Origin: an uncultured Spirochaetaceae bacterium | GTDB taxonomy: Bacteria; Spirochaetota; Spirochaetia; Sphaerochaetales; Sphaerochaetaceae | Length of the DNA stretch: 64,000 bases | Assembly: GCA_944389145.1 (NCBI GenBank) | Contig: CALXLH010000028.1 | Span: forward strand, 16,544-80,543 | Direction: 5' to 3' | Shown: in pieces, positions 26,245 through 34,039 of the stretch | Layout: every line of letters starts with the position of its first letter | Position numbering within the stretch: position 1 is the first letter of the stretch | Translations under genes and position numbers: made by a program | Notes under the pieces: model-generated | The model's database searches: none | The model's input: only the letters and a program-made list of their open reading frames with translations | Told to the model about the DNA's origin: nothing

Positions 26245-27699
26245 TCAGCGGGGGATGCTGACAAAGCCGTCTATCGCCTCAAGCACCCCGCCTGCGATCG
26301 CGCGGGCCTTGTCAGAGACCGTGAGGTGATCGGCTTCCTGTCCGCGCGGATCTATATCAGCGATCTTGAATCCCTCAGGTACGGTAAGGCCATCATGGAG
26401 AAGGCCCCTTAGCTTTCCATCAATCGTGGCAAGAACCGCGACATCAGACACATAGGCTATCCTATCGCCCTTCCTGACGATATCACCGATATTGGAGACT
26501 GAGCGGAAGACGCCGGCTGCAGGAGAGTGTATCACGCGCTCCTGGGCATATCCCGCGATATTCCCCGGTATCCCGGTATTGGGAATCGCGGAGCCGGAGG
26601 TGATGACGCGGCCTAATGAGTGGCCGCGCTTGGTCTCTATCACGGCATGGCAATCCACACCTGCTGTGAATCCTGGGCCCAGCGCGATGACAAGAGGCGC
26701 CATATCCATACGGGTACCAAGATTTCTCTTGGCTATCGTGGCATCGACAAGGACCCGAGGATGGAGGATATCGAGGATGGAGAGCGAAGGATCGACCATC
26801 ACCGGCACGATGCCTTCATCAAGCATCCTTACAGCATCCTCGGCCGTGCTGACAAGCCGTCCCGTCACGCCTTCGATGACGATCTCACCATCATAGACAG
26901 CCTCTGCAAGCGAGACGGTACGCCTGATCACCGTCGGACGTTCCACCTCGGTCGCTATCACGCGATAGCCGGCCTTCACCAGGCGTATGATCACGCCCGT
27001 GGCAAGATCGCCCGCGCCCCTGACTATGACGAGACGGTCCTCCCAGGCGGAGAGCAAAGAAGGCTGTCGATGGCTGATGCACGACATGACCTCAGCGGCT
27101 ACGGAGACGGCTATCTCCTCCGGAGTCTCTGCTCCGATATCAAGGCCGACGGGAGAGTGTATGCGCCCAGATCGAGGCAGCTCGATGGTCCGGGATGCCA
27201 GCACCCCGATATAGAAGGCCTCGGTCTGAAGGAACGAGGAGGCAAGATGGGCATCAGCTGCCCCGGCAATCAGTACAGCCGTGTCATTTCCGATGCGCGT
27301 CGTGTCTATCGTGGAGAACGGAGTTCCCCTGTCGTACTCCGTCACGTTCCATCCAAGCGTCCGGAAGAGCGATGAGACCGCCGCGCCTACATGGCCGCGG
27401 CCGACTACGATGAGGGAGCGGCTGCGTACGGGAACATCGATGAACAGCTCGATGCTGCCCTTCCCCTGGTTGGAAAGCGTGATGCGCCTTCCCTTCCCTT
27501 CCGCGATCGCCTCCTTCGCCTCGGCTATCGCCCTGTCCTCTATCGCGCCGCCACCGACGGTGCCGGCTATCTCGCCGTCGGGAAGCACGACCATGCGTCC
27601 GCTCCTGCGCGAGACACGGCCCTCGGAGCCGATCACGGTAACGACGGCGAAGGGAAGATTCTCCTTCTCCCTCTGTGCAGCCTTATCGAATATGCTCAT
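26245..27699 (-). CDS. yqeB: XdhC-YqeB fusion: molybdenum hydroxylase maturation protein
   Basis: A 484-residue two-part protein. Residues 1-75 are an XdhC/CoxI domain (AVVTVIGSEGRVSRRSGRMVV, AGTVGGGAIEDRAI). Residues about 90-215 are the XdhC Rossmann domain (SLIVVGRGHVGAAVSSLFR). From about 222 the protein is YqeB-like (LVIVRGAGDLATGVIIRLVKAGYRVIATEVERP, then GPGFTAGVDCHAVIETKRGH and IPNTGIPGNIAGY). YqeB is a marker of selenium-dependent molybdenum hydroxylases; XdhC proteins bind Mo cofactor and handle its sulfuration, here probably selenation. In many genomes the two are separate genes. It overlaps the yqeC stop by 17 bases and is translated after it. Confidence 0.87.
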   Translation of the reverse strand: MSIFDKAAQREKENLPFAVVTVIGSEGRVSRRSGRMVVLPDGEIAGTVGGGAIEDRAIAEAKEAIAEGKGRRITLSNQGKGSIELFIDVPVRSRSLIVVGRGHVGAAVSSLFRTLGWNVTEYDRGTPFSTIDTTRIGNDTAVLIAGAADAHLASSFLQTEAFYIGVLASRTIELPRSGRIHSPVGLDIGAETPEEIAVSVAAEVMSCISHRQPSLLSAWEDRLVIVRGAGDLATGVIIRLVKAGYRVIATEVERPTVIRRTVSLAEAVYDGEIVIEGVTGRLVSTAEDAVRMLDEGIVPVMVDPSLSILDILHPRVLVDATIAKRNLGTRMDMAPLVIALGPGFTAGVDCHAVIETKRGHSLGRVITSGSAIPNTGIPGNIAGYAQERVIHSPAAGVFRSVSNIGDIVRKGDRIAYVSDVAVLATIDGKLRGLLHDGLTVPEGFKIADIDPRGQEADHLTVSDKARAIAGGVLEAIDGFVSIPR

Positions 27700-28411
27700 A
27701 TACCCTATCCTCCCTTATCGATGCGGCAACGACCGCGGTGCCTTCAGGGAACGCGATGCCATGAAGTGATGATATACTCTCGGCATTGAGGGCATCAGCC
27801 CCGTTTAGGATCATCGCAGTACGTCCTGCAAAGCCCTTGGATAGTCCCTCGTCACAGCTAACGTACCATGAGAGATACTCCATATCGATGATACCATCAC
27901 GCCCATCTCCGAAGACCGATGAGTAGATCCTGTCGCCGATCCCCCAGAGCCCCATGATGCCTACGGTGGCGCTTGTGAGGGGATGTATCACGGGATCCCG
28001 ATCGCTATGTATCTTCAGAGGCAGTCCCCTTGACCCGTCAGCCTCGGCGACGATCACGTCATAACGGCTCCTCAGCGCTGAAAGCACCTCCATCCTCGGC
28101 GAGAGCCACTTCTTCATATCCATGGTGTTATGCTCGGCGTAGAACACAAGCTCTCCGGGATGGGGATCGTATGAAAGGACCGACTCGCTCTCAAAGACCG
28201 CATCTGTCCCGTAATCATGGAGGCGCGGTGACATCACACGCGTGGTCGTGGTGATCATGACCCTAAGGCCCCTATCCGCAAGGGACCTTCCGAACGAGGA
28301 CATGAAGCTCGTCTTGCCACCGCCTCCGGTAACAGAGACGAAGCCGCTGCCCTCAGGCGTAAGCGTATCATATGCCCAATCTGTCAGCTTCACCGCATGA
28401 GTATATAACAC
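27683..28411 (-). CDS. yqeC: Selenium cofactor biosynthesis protein YqeC
   Basis: A 242-residue P-loop protein. The nucleotide-binding loop is VTGGGGKTSFMSSF near residue 30, followed by TTTTRVM and the acidic IVAEADGSRGLPLK segment typical of YqeC. The family co-occurs with SelD, YqeB and molybdenum hydroxylases that carry a labile non-selenocysteine selenium; its reaction is not known. The frame extends upstream to 28774, but that part is antisense to the cation-efflux gene. GTG 28411, with AAGG about 5 bases upstream, gives the expected length. Confidence 0.83.
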   Translation of the reverse strand: MLYTHAVKLTDWAYDTLTPEGSGFVSVTGGGGKTSFMSSFGRSLADRGLRVMITTTTRVMSPRLHDYGTDAVFESESVLSYDPHPGELVFYAEHNTMDMKKWLSPRMEVLSALRSRYDVIVAEADGSRGLPLKIHSDRDPVIHPLTSATVGIMGLWGIGDRIYSSVFGDGRDGIIDMEYLSWYVSCDEGLSKGFAGRTAMILNGADALNAESISSLHGIAFPEGTAVVAASIREDRVYEHIR

Positions 28412-28417
28412 AATGCC

Positions 28418-28446
28418 TTGTAACCGCCAGAGAACATCGCTAGAAT
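28418..28446 (+). promoter_or_regulatory. Promoter of the CDF transporter gene (leaderless)
   Basis: TTGTAA at 28418-28423, 17 bases, TAGAAT at 28441-28446, then 8 bases to ATG 28455. No ribosome-binding site is present, so the mRNA probably begins at the start codon. Confidence 0.6.
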
Positions 28447-28454
28447 ACGCGAGT

Positions 28455-29570
28455 ATGGTCGAAGAAGGAATCAGGAACAAGGTGCTTAAGCGGACAGCCC
28501 TGACGGGAATAGCGTCAAATGCGTTCATCGCCGTCCTCAAGCTGGCCATAGGCCTTATCTCCGGATCGGTTGCCATCGTCTCCGATGCGGCGAATAACCT
28601 CTCCGACATGCTCTCCTCGATCGTGACCATCGTAGGGTTCAATGCCGCCAAGCGCCGCCCTACGCACTCGCACCCTCTGGGATTCGGCAGGATGGAGTAT
28701 ATCTCAGCCCTCTTCGTGGCCTTCCTCGTGATATTCACCGGCGCATCGTTCTTCCGCACCTCCGTGGACCGCATACTGGAACCATCGCCTGTCTATGTAT
28801 CGATCCCGATGGTCCTTATCCTCGTAGTCACCATACTGGTGAAGATCGCGCTGTGGCGCATCAATATAAGGAGCGGCAGGATGATAGAGAGCGAGGCGCT
28901 ATCCGCATCGGGCTCAGACGCACTCTCCGATGCCCTCGCTACGACGGTGACGATCATAGCGGCCATAGCCTCGCAGTTCACAGCATTGCCCATCGATGGG
29001 ATCGCAGGCATCATCGTCTCAATCTTCATACTCTACTCAGGCATAACCAGCGTCGTGGGAACCGTCTCAACGATCGTTGGGGAGAGGCCGACGAAGGACA
29101 CGGTCAAGCTGCTCCGCTCGATCATCAACAGCCATCCGCCTATCTCCGGCGGCTACGACATCCAAATACACACATACGGCCCTTCACGCTCGATCGGGAC
29201 CTGCAACGTAGAGGTTCCCTCCGATGCCCTTAGCGAGGAGGTCTATGACGCGATGACCGATGCCCAGGAGGAGATACTGGAGAAGATGGGCATCTACATG
29301 ACTTTCGGCATGTATGCGGTGAACACGAAGAACCCAGTGGTGCAGTTGATGCGGCAGGAGGTGCTGAAGGTACTCAAGGCGAACTCATCGGCTGTACTCA
29401 GCATCCATGGCTTCCACGTCCATTTCGAGGATTCACGCGTGCATTTCGACGTCGTAATCGACTTCTCCGTAACCGATCTCGCATCGTTCCGAGAGAAGGA
29501 GCAGAAGGCCCTTGAGGAGGCCTTCCCAACCTACAGGTTCAGCTTCAACATCGATCCCGATTACGCCTGA
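28455..29570 (+). CDS. Cation diffusion facilitator family metal exporter
   Basis: A 371-residue transporter with six transmembrane helices in residues about 15-205 and a cytoplasmic metal-binding region. The TM2 site is SDAANNLSD; the TM5 site reads SDALSD, that is Asp-x3-Asp where zinc exporters of the FieF type have His-x3-Asp. An Asp at this place is associated with manganese-selective members, so Mn(II) or Fe(II) export is a reasonable inference. The C-terminus is extended beyond the usual domain and repeats the ferredoxin-like fold (residues about 210-285 and 295-370). An in-frame codon at 28413 would add 14 non-conserved residues. Confidence 0.87.
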   Translation: MVEEGIRNKVLKRTALTGIASNAFIAVLKLAIGLISGSVAIVSDAANNLSDMLSSIVTIVGFNAAKRRPTHSHPLGFGRMEYISALFVAFLVIFTGASFFRTSVDRILEPSPVYVSIPMVLILVVTILVKIALWRINIRSGRMIESEALSASGSDALSDALATTVTIIAAIASQFTALPIDGIAGIIVSIFILYSGITSVVGTVSTIVGERPTKDTVKLLRSIINSHPPISGGYDIQIHTYGPSRSIGTCNVEVPSDALSEEVYDAMTDAQEEILEKMGIYMTFGMYAVNTKNPVVQLMRQEVLKVLKANSSAVLSIHGFHVHFEDSRVHFDVVIDFSVTDLASFREKEQKALEEAFPTYRFSFNIDPDYA

Positions 29571-29590
29571 TAGAATCAAGGGATATATAA

Positions 29591-29920
29591 ATGGATACAT
29601 ACGAAATCAATCTGGGAACGTTCGGAGATTATCTGAAAGAAGACTGGATGGAACCGCTTGGGCTCTCCTCATACAGGCTATCAAAAGACCTTGGGATCTC
29701 CTCAATGTCCCTCAGCAAGATACTCAATGGTAAGAACCGGATGTCTGATGATGTATGCTGGAGGCTTGCAAGATACTTCGGCATGAGCCTGAACTTCTTT
29801 GTGAATGTCCAGGCAGAGTATTCCTTCAGGAATAAGAAGGATGCTTTCACAGATGAGACGAAGAACCTTCCTGTATATGACTGGAAGAACTCCCCAGCGA
29901 ATCTCAGCGCATCAAGATAG
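29591..29920 (+). CDS. HigA/VapI-like helix-turn-helix protein without a toxin partner
   Basis: A 109-residue protein with a Cro/C1-type helix-turn-helix (LGLSSYRLSKDLGISSMSLSKI) in the arrangement of HigA antitoxins, including LKEDWMEPLGLS and RLARYFGMSLNFFVNVQAEY. HigA usually follows a HigB toxin; only 20 bases separate this gene from the CDF transporter and no toxin frame is present on either side. The last 25 residues are unlike HigA (ending in YDWKNSPANLSASR) and may be frayed. It could be a solitary regulator or an antitoxin relic. Confidence 0.65.
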   Translation: MDTYEINLGTFGDYLKEDWMEPLGLSSYRLSKDLGISSMSLSKILNGKNRMSDDVCWRLARYFGMSLNFFVNVQAEYSFRNKKDAFTDETKNLPVYDWKNSPANLSASR

Positions 29921-29998
29921 ACAGGATATCCTGCTTCCCCCTGACGAGCAGGGATAGCCGTTTCTGAAGATAAAAGCCACAAGAGTATTCAAGGCCAT

Positions 29999-30026
29999 TG
30001 CCTACGAGGTTTGAAAACCGTAGGCA
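29999..30026. repeat. Long hairpin in the HigA-modE intergenic region
   Basis: TGCCTAC pairs with GTAGGCA, and inside it GGTTT pairs with AAACC around a two-base loop with a GA bulge. No U-run follows on either strand, so it is not a standard terminator. The 295-base gap between the HigA-like and ModE-like genes otherwise holds an AT-rich inverted repeat and the mod promoter. Confidence 0.45.
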
Positions 30027-30052
30027 AAAGGGAATTTCAGGGATATAGTAAG

Positions 30053-30130
30053 ATTTATTTATAATACAAATAAATATTAATCCATTACATCTGATAACCC
30101 CGCGACCTTACTATCCTACGATGCGCATCG
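30053..30130. promoter_or_regulatory. Two dyads upstream of the ModE-like gene promoter
   Basis: ATTTATTT (30053-30060) and AAATAAAT (30068-30075) form an 8-bp inverted repeat with a 7-base spacer. CGATGCGCATCG at 30119-30130 is a perfect 12-base palindrome about 28 bases upstream of the -35 box. Either could be an operator for the adjacent regulator. Neither matches the E. coli ModE consensus. Confidence 0.3.
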
Positions 30131-30157
30131 AATATGCCTGATTGCTATCGCATGGCC

Positions 30158-30187
30158 TTGCATCCATCTATCATCTGAATGTATAAT
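30158..30187 (+). promoter_or_regulatory. Promoter of the modE-importer operon
   Basis: TTGCAT at 30158-30163, 18 bases, perfect TATAAT at 30182-30187. Because an ATG at 30186 overlaps the -10 box, translation must begin downstream, at ATG 30216. Confidence 0.65.
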
Positions 30188-30215
30188 GCCGATTATCTTA
30201 GGAAAACAAATCGAT

Positions 30216-30545
30216 ATGGACGCGCTTCTCAAGATAAGGCTTACGAATGAGAATGGTGTGATCTTCGGACCGGGGACGCTGATGCTCTTCGATGCGATAG
30301 AGCGTACGGGCTCGGTCAAGGCCGCGGCTGAGGATACAGGCATGAGCTACTCCAAGGCGTGGACGATCATCAGGGATGCCGAGAGGAATACAGGCATGAG
30401 GCTCGTAGAGAGGAGCAACGGAGGAAAGGATGGAGGAACCGCGTCCATCACGGAGGACGGACAGCGGCTCATAGAGCGCTATATAGCGATAAGGGATGAG
30501 CTTGAGAGGGCTAAGGATGAGATCATAGGGAGGCTTGGATGCTGA
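30216..30545 (+). CDS. ModE N-terminal-domain (winged helix) regulator
   Basis: A 109-residue LysR-like winged-helix protein matching the DNA-binding half of ModE: NGVIFGPGTLMLFDAIERTGSVKAAAEDTGMSYSKAWTIIRDAE, followed by the wing GGKDGGTASITEDG. The molybdate-binding Mop/TOBE half of E. coli ModE is absent, as in many short family members, so how it senses the metal is unclear. ATG 30216 is chosen because the earlier ATG lies inside the -10 box; AGGA at 30201-30204 is a weak ribosome-binding site. It overlaps the permease gene by 7 bases, which ties it to the importer. Confidence 0.8.
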   Translation: MDALLKIRLTNENGVIFGPGTLMLFDAIERTGSVKAAAEDTGMSYSKAWTIIRDAERNTGMRLVERSNGGKDGGTASITEDGQRLIERYIAIRDELERAKDEIIGRLGC

Positions 30546-31546
30546 GACGGAGCCTCTTCCCTGCCATGATCATCATCTATGCCGCCGTATTCATCCTCTC
30601 CTTCTCGATGGGACGCTTCCCTGTCGGACCGGTGGAGCTTATGAGAATACTCCTATCGAAGGTTCTTCCCATAGAGGCTGATTGGACAAGGCAGGCGGAG
30701 TCGGTGGTGTTCAACATCAGGCTTCCTCGCATAGCCGCAGCCTCGCTGATCGGAGCCGCGCTCTCGCTCTCCGGGCTGGTCTTCCAGATGATCTTCCGCA
30801 ATCCGATGGTATCGCCAGACGTGCTTGGCACCACCTCCGGAGCCGGATTCGGCGCGGCCATAGCGCTCCTTATCCACCTGCCATCTCAGATGCTTCCAGC
30901 CTTCGCATTCATATTCGGCCTCTCGGCCGTCTTCCTTGCGTGGCAGATAGGAAACAGGGTCCCGAGCAATCAGGTATTGGGTCTGATCCTCGGAGGGATA
31001 ATGATCAGCGCGCTCTTCGAGTCGGGAACAAGCTTCATAAAGCTGGTTGCCGATCCGAACGATGAGCTTCCTGCCATCACCTACTTCCTGATGGGATCGC
31101 TTGCGGGAGCCGGCAGGCGGGAGATAGGCATCATCCTGCTACCGACGGTCATATCCGCACTACCGGTGATCCTGCTCTCATGGAGGCTCAACCTGCTCTC
31201 CCTGCCAGAGGAAGAGGCCCGCTCGCTAGGGGTGAACACGAAGGCTATCAGGGCGGTGATGATAGCCGCGGCATCGCTTATGACCGCATCATCGGTGGCC
31301 GTGGCAGGAATGATCGGCTGGGTAGGCCTCGTAATACCGCATATAACGCGCATGATCGCGGGCCCGGACGCGCGCAAGGCCGTACCTGCGTCGATGATAC
31401 TCGGAGCGGCCTTCCTCACAGCGGTTGATTCCGTCGCACGCACCGCAAGCTATCAGGAGATACCGATAGGGATACTCACATCGTTCATAGGGGCGCCATT
31501 CTTCCTCTATCTCATCATCAGGGAGGGTCGCAGGGATGCGTCTTGA
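30539..31546 (+). CDS. FecCD-family ABC transporter permease (candidate molybdate/tungstate importer)
   Basis: A 335-residue BtuC/FecCD-type permease with about ten hydrophobic helices. Signature segments include RLPRIAAASLIGAALSLSGL, FQMIFRNPMVSPDVLGTTSGAGFG and the cytoplasmic coupling region GWVGLVIPHITRMIAGPD. Family members import cobalamin, haem and iron chelates, but the MolB branch in Haemophilus imports molybdate and tungstate. The leading ModE-like gene and the molybdenum hydroxylases in this genome make molybdate the favoured substrate; this is inference. GGGAGG lies 5 bases before the ATG. Confidence 0.85.
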   Translation: MLRRSLFPAMIIIYAAVFILSFSMGRFPVGPVELMRILLSKVLPIEADWTRQAESVVFNIRLPRIAAASLIGAALSLSGLVFQMIFRNPMVSPDVLGTTSGAGFGAAIALLIHLPSQMLPAFAFIFGLSAVFLAWQIGNRVPSNQVLGLILGGIMISALFESGTSFIKLVADPNDELPAITYFLMGSLAGAGRREIGIILLPTVISALPVILLSWRLNLLSLPEEEARSLGVNTKAIRAVMIAAASLMTASSVAVAGMIGWVGLVIPHITRMIAGPDARKAVPASMILGAAFLTAVDSVARTASYQEIPIGILTSFIGAPFFLYLIIREGRRDAS

Positions 31547-32309
31547 GGTATCTGGGATAACATTCAGCTATGGAAACCGCAAGGTACTCTCTGATATCTC
31601 CCTAAAGGCGGAGGATGGGGAGATCATCGCCATACTCGGCCGCAATGGGTCGGGAAAGACCACGCTGATGAGGGCGATGCTCGGCTTCCTGCGCCCGGAA
31701 TCGGGAACGATAACCATCGATGGCCAGGATATCCTCATGATGGATAGCCGCACGAGGGCGAAGGCGATCGCATATATCCCGCAGCAGACAGAGGCCGTGT
31801 ACCCCTACACCGTGCTTGAGGCTGTGATGATGGGATCCGCTCCGACGCTCTCGCTCTTCAGCCGTCCGGGAAGGAAGGAGGAGGAACGGGCGCTTTCCGT
31901 ACTGGAGATGCTGGGTATAGGAAGCCTTGCGGGAAGATACGTCAATCAGATAAGCGGCGGCGAGAGACAGCTCGTGATGATCGCAAGGGCAATCGCACAG
32001 GATGCGAGGATTCTCCTGCTTGATGAGCCCACTTCTTCCCTCGATTACTCCAATCAGCTCCTTGTGATGGAACGCGCCGGCATGCTCAGCAAGGATGGCT
32101 ACACGCTCATCCTCTCCACCCACGATCCAGCACAGGCCCTTACCTACGCCACCTCGGTATTGGCGCTTTCAGACGGCGGAATACTCTATTCAGGAGGCCC
32201 TGATGGCCTTCTGGATGGCAAGGTACTCTCCACTCTCTATGGCCGCGAGCTGGCAATACGGGAGATAGAGACGGAAGGCGGCAGGAGGATCGTATGCATA
32301 CCACGCTAG
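31536..32309 (+). CDS. ABC transporter ATP-binding protein of the FecCD-type importer
   Basis: A 257-residue ATPase. Walker A is GRNGSGKTTL, the Q-loop is YIPQQTEA, the signature is ISGGERQLVMIARA, Walker B is ILLLDEPTSSLD and the switch His is in STHDPAQA. It overlaps the permease gene by 11 bases. Its role is to energise import by the permease with the binding protein encoded two genes downstream. Confidence 0.93.
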   Translation: MRLEVSGITFSYGNRKVLSDISLKAEDGEIIAILGRNGSGKTTLMRAMLGFLRPESGTITIDGQDILMMDSRTRAKAIAYIPQQTEAVYPYTVLEAVMMGSAPTLSLFSRPGRKEEERALSVLEMLGIGSLAGRYVNQISGGERQLVMIARAIAQDARILLLDEPTSSLDYSNQLLVMERAGMLSKDGYTLILSTHDPAQALTYATSVLALSDGGILYSGGPDGLLDGKVLSTLYGRELAIREIETEGGRRIVCIPR

Positions 32310-32968
32310 GCTGGTGGGATGAGGAGCGCATCAGATGGTATGATGCGGCCGCATCCTACTCATCGTTCCACAAGGCCCTCACGGATGATATAGAACGGCT
32401 GATTGATAAGAACGACAGGATCCTTGAGCTCGGATGCGGACTCGGGTATGTAGCAGAGCTGCTCTGCGCCGATGGCTATGCCATAAGAGCGACAGATAAG
32501 GACGAGAGCGCGATACGGAGCGCATCGGATAGGACCGGCCTTCCAATCTACTCCGTGATGGATGCCGACGGGACTATCCCCAGCTCCGATGTCCTCTTGA
32601 TGGCCTATTTCGGCAGGATCGCAGAGAAGGACAGCCTCGAAAGGCTATTGGAAAGCACCGGACGCATCATCTACATACTCTCCCATCACAGAGGCCAGGA
32701 TACCGACAGGCGCATCAGGAGAAGCAATGTGGAGACTACGGAGGAATACCTCCGTAATAAGGGAGTGCATTACTCAAGGACCGATGTCATCCATGACTTT
32801 CCCCAGCCGCTTGTGGATGCTGGGGATGCAAGGCGCTTCCTCGCACGGATGTATGGCGAGGAGAATGTCGAGGAGTATATGCCAATGCTTAAGGCAGGCC
32901 GGGGATATGGGTATGAGCTTGAGAATAGGAAGATATCTTCCATCTTCGATATAAGGAGGCAGGCATGA
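32294..32968 (+). CDS. Class I SAM-dependent methyltransferase inside the importer operon
   Basis: A 224-residue protein with a class I methyltransferase motif I, ILELGCGLGYVAELL, and a motif II acidic residue in IRATDKDESAI. The later part (IYILSHHRGQD, VIHDFPQPLVDAGDARRFL) is not specific to a known methyltransferase group. Substrate unknown. It is translationally coupled on both sides: 16 bases overlap with the ATPase gene and 4 bases overlap with the binding-protein gene. This implies a function linked to the imported compound, for example a methylated chelator or cofactor, but that is speculative. Confidence 0.75.
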   Translation: MHTTLGWWDEERIRWYDAAASYSSFHKALTDDIERLIDKNDRILELGCGLGYVAELLCADGYAIRATDKDESAIRSASDRTGLPIYSVMDADGTIPSSDVLLMAYFGRIAEKDSLERLLESTGRIIYILSHHRGQDTDRRIRRSNVETTEEYLRNKGVHYSRTDVIHDFPQPLVDAGDARRFLARMYGEENVEEYMPMLKAGRGYGYELENRKISSIFDIRRQA

Positions 32969-33984
32969 AGAGGATCATGGCAACGATGCTTATAGCGGCA
33001 ATGGCACTTCTCTGCGTCAACGCGGCAGAGTATACGGATGATCTAGGACGCACGGTGATGCTTCCAGATAACATAGAGAGGGTCGTACCATCGGGGAACC
33101 TCGCCCAGATGGTCCTCTACTCCATCACGCCGGAGAAGATCGTGGGCTGGTCATCACAGCTCTCAGGGGCGGCGAAGGAGGAGTACTTCGTGCAGGATAT
33201 CGTGAATCTTCCTGTATTCGGTACCTTCTATGGCAAGAAGGCCAATCTCAACAAGGAGGCTCTGATGGCCTCCGCGCCTGACGTGGTGATAGACATGGGA
33301 GAGCTGAAGGGCTCCAAGGAAAGCATGGTGGCCGACCTAGACAGCCTTCAGGACGATCTATTGATACCGGTGATCTTCATAGAGGCCTATCTCGATAACA
33401 CTCCCGATGTATACCGCAAGCTGGGATCGCTTCTGGGCGAGGAGGAGAAGGGAGAGGCCCTCGCAGGATACGCAGAGGATGCGATCAGGATGGCGGCTGA
33501 AGCCAGGGAGAGGATAACCGATCCCATCACCATCTATTATTCGATATCCTCAGACGGCCTTGAAGCCATAGCCGAGGGCAACTTCCACGGGGAGGTCATA
33601 GAGAAGATCGGCGCGAAGAACGTCGTGTCATCGGTATTCGGCGCCTCTCAGGGTGATGTGTCTATGGAACAGCTGTATATCTGGGATCCCGATGTGATAC
33701 TCCTCTCCGAGAAGGAAGCCTATGAAAGAGCGATAACCGATCCGATGTGGACGATGCTCCGCGCCGTAGAGGAAGGTAATGTCTATCTAGTACCCTCAGA
33801 ACCCTACTCCTTCATCGATGCCCCGCCTGCGACGAACAGGATCATCGGCATCTACTGGCTGGGCAACCTACTCTACCCAGAGCTGTACCCAGTGGATGTC
33901 GTGGATAAGATGATCGAATACTACGACCTCTACTACAGCTATGACCTGACAGAGGAACACGCGGAGGAGATTCTAGGGAAATAA
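32965..33984 (+). CDS. Periplasmic binding protein of the FecCD-type importer
   Basis: A 339-residue type III solute-binding protein with a signal peptide (residues 1-20, ending CVNAA). The opening TDDLGRTVMLPDNIERVV is the hallmark of the iron-chelate/cobalamin/MolA superfamily, followed by two lobes joined by a long helix. Ligand residues cannot be assigned by eye. AGGAGG precedes the ATG. With the permease and ATPase it completes an ABC importer; molybdate or tungstate is favoured by the ModE-like gene, with iron or cobalt chelate as alternatives. Confidence 0.87.
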   Translation: MKRIMATMLIAAMALLCVNAAEYTDDLGRTVMLPDNIERVVPSGNLAQMVLYSITPEKIVGWSSQLSGAAKEEYFVQDIVNLPVFGTFYGKKANLNKEALMASAPDVVIDMGELKGSKESMVADLDSLQDDLLIPVIFIEAYLDNTPDVYRKLGSLLGEEEKGEALAGYAEDAIRMAAEARERITDPITIYYSISSDGLEAIAEGNFHGEVIEKIGAKNVVSSVFGASQGDVSMEQLYIWDPDVILLSEKEAYERAITDPMWTMLRAVEEGNVYLVPSEPYSFIDAPPATNRIIGIYWLGNLLYPELYPVDVVDKMIEYYDLYYSYDLTEEHAEEILGK

Positions 33985-34010
33985 GCCTAGGATATTGCAA
34001 TAGCATGAGT

Positions 34011-34039
34011 AGCGTACGGGGAGAGATACCCTGCACGCT
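34011..34039. terminator. Hairpin between convergent importer and ATPase genes
   Basis: AGCGT-(ac)-GGG pairs with CCC-(tgc)-ACGCT around a GAGAGATA loop. It overlaps the last codon of the minus-strand ATPase gene. No long U-run, so efficiency is uncertain. Confidence 0.4.
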
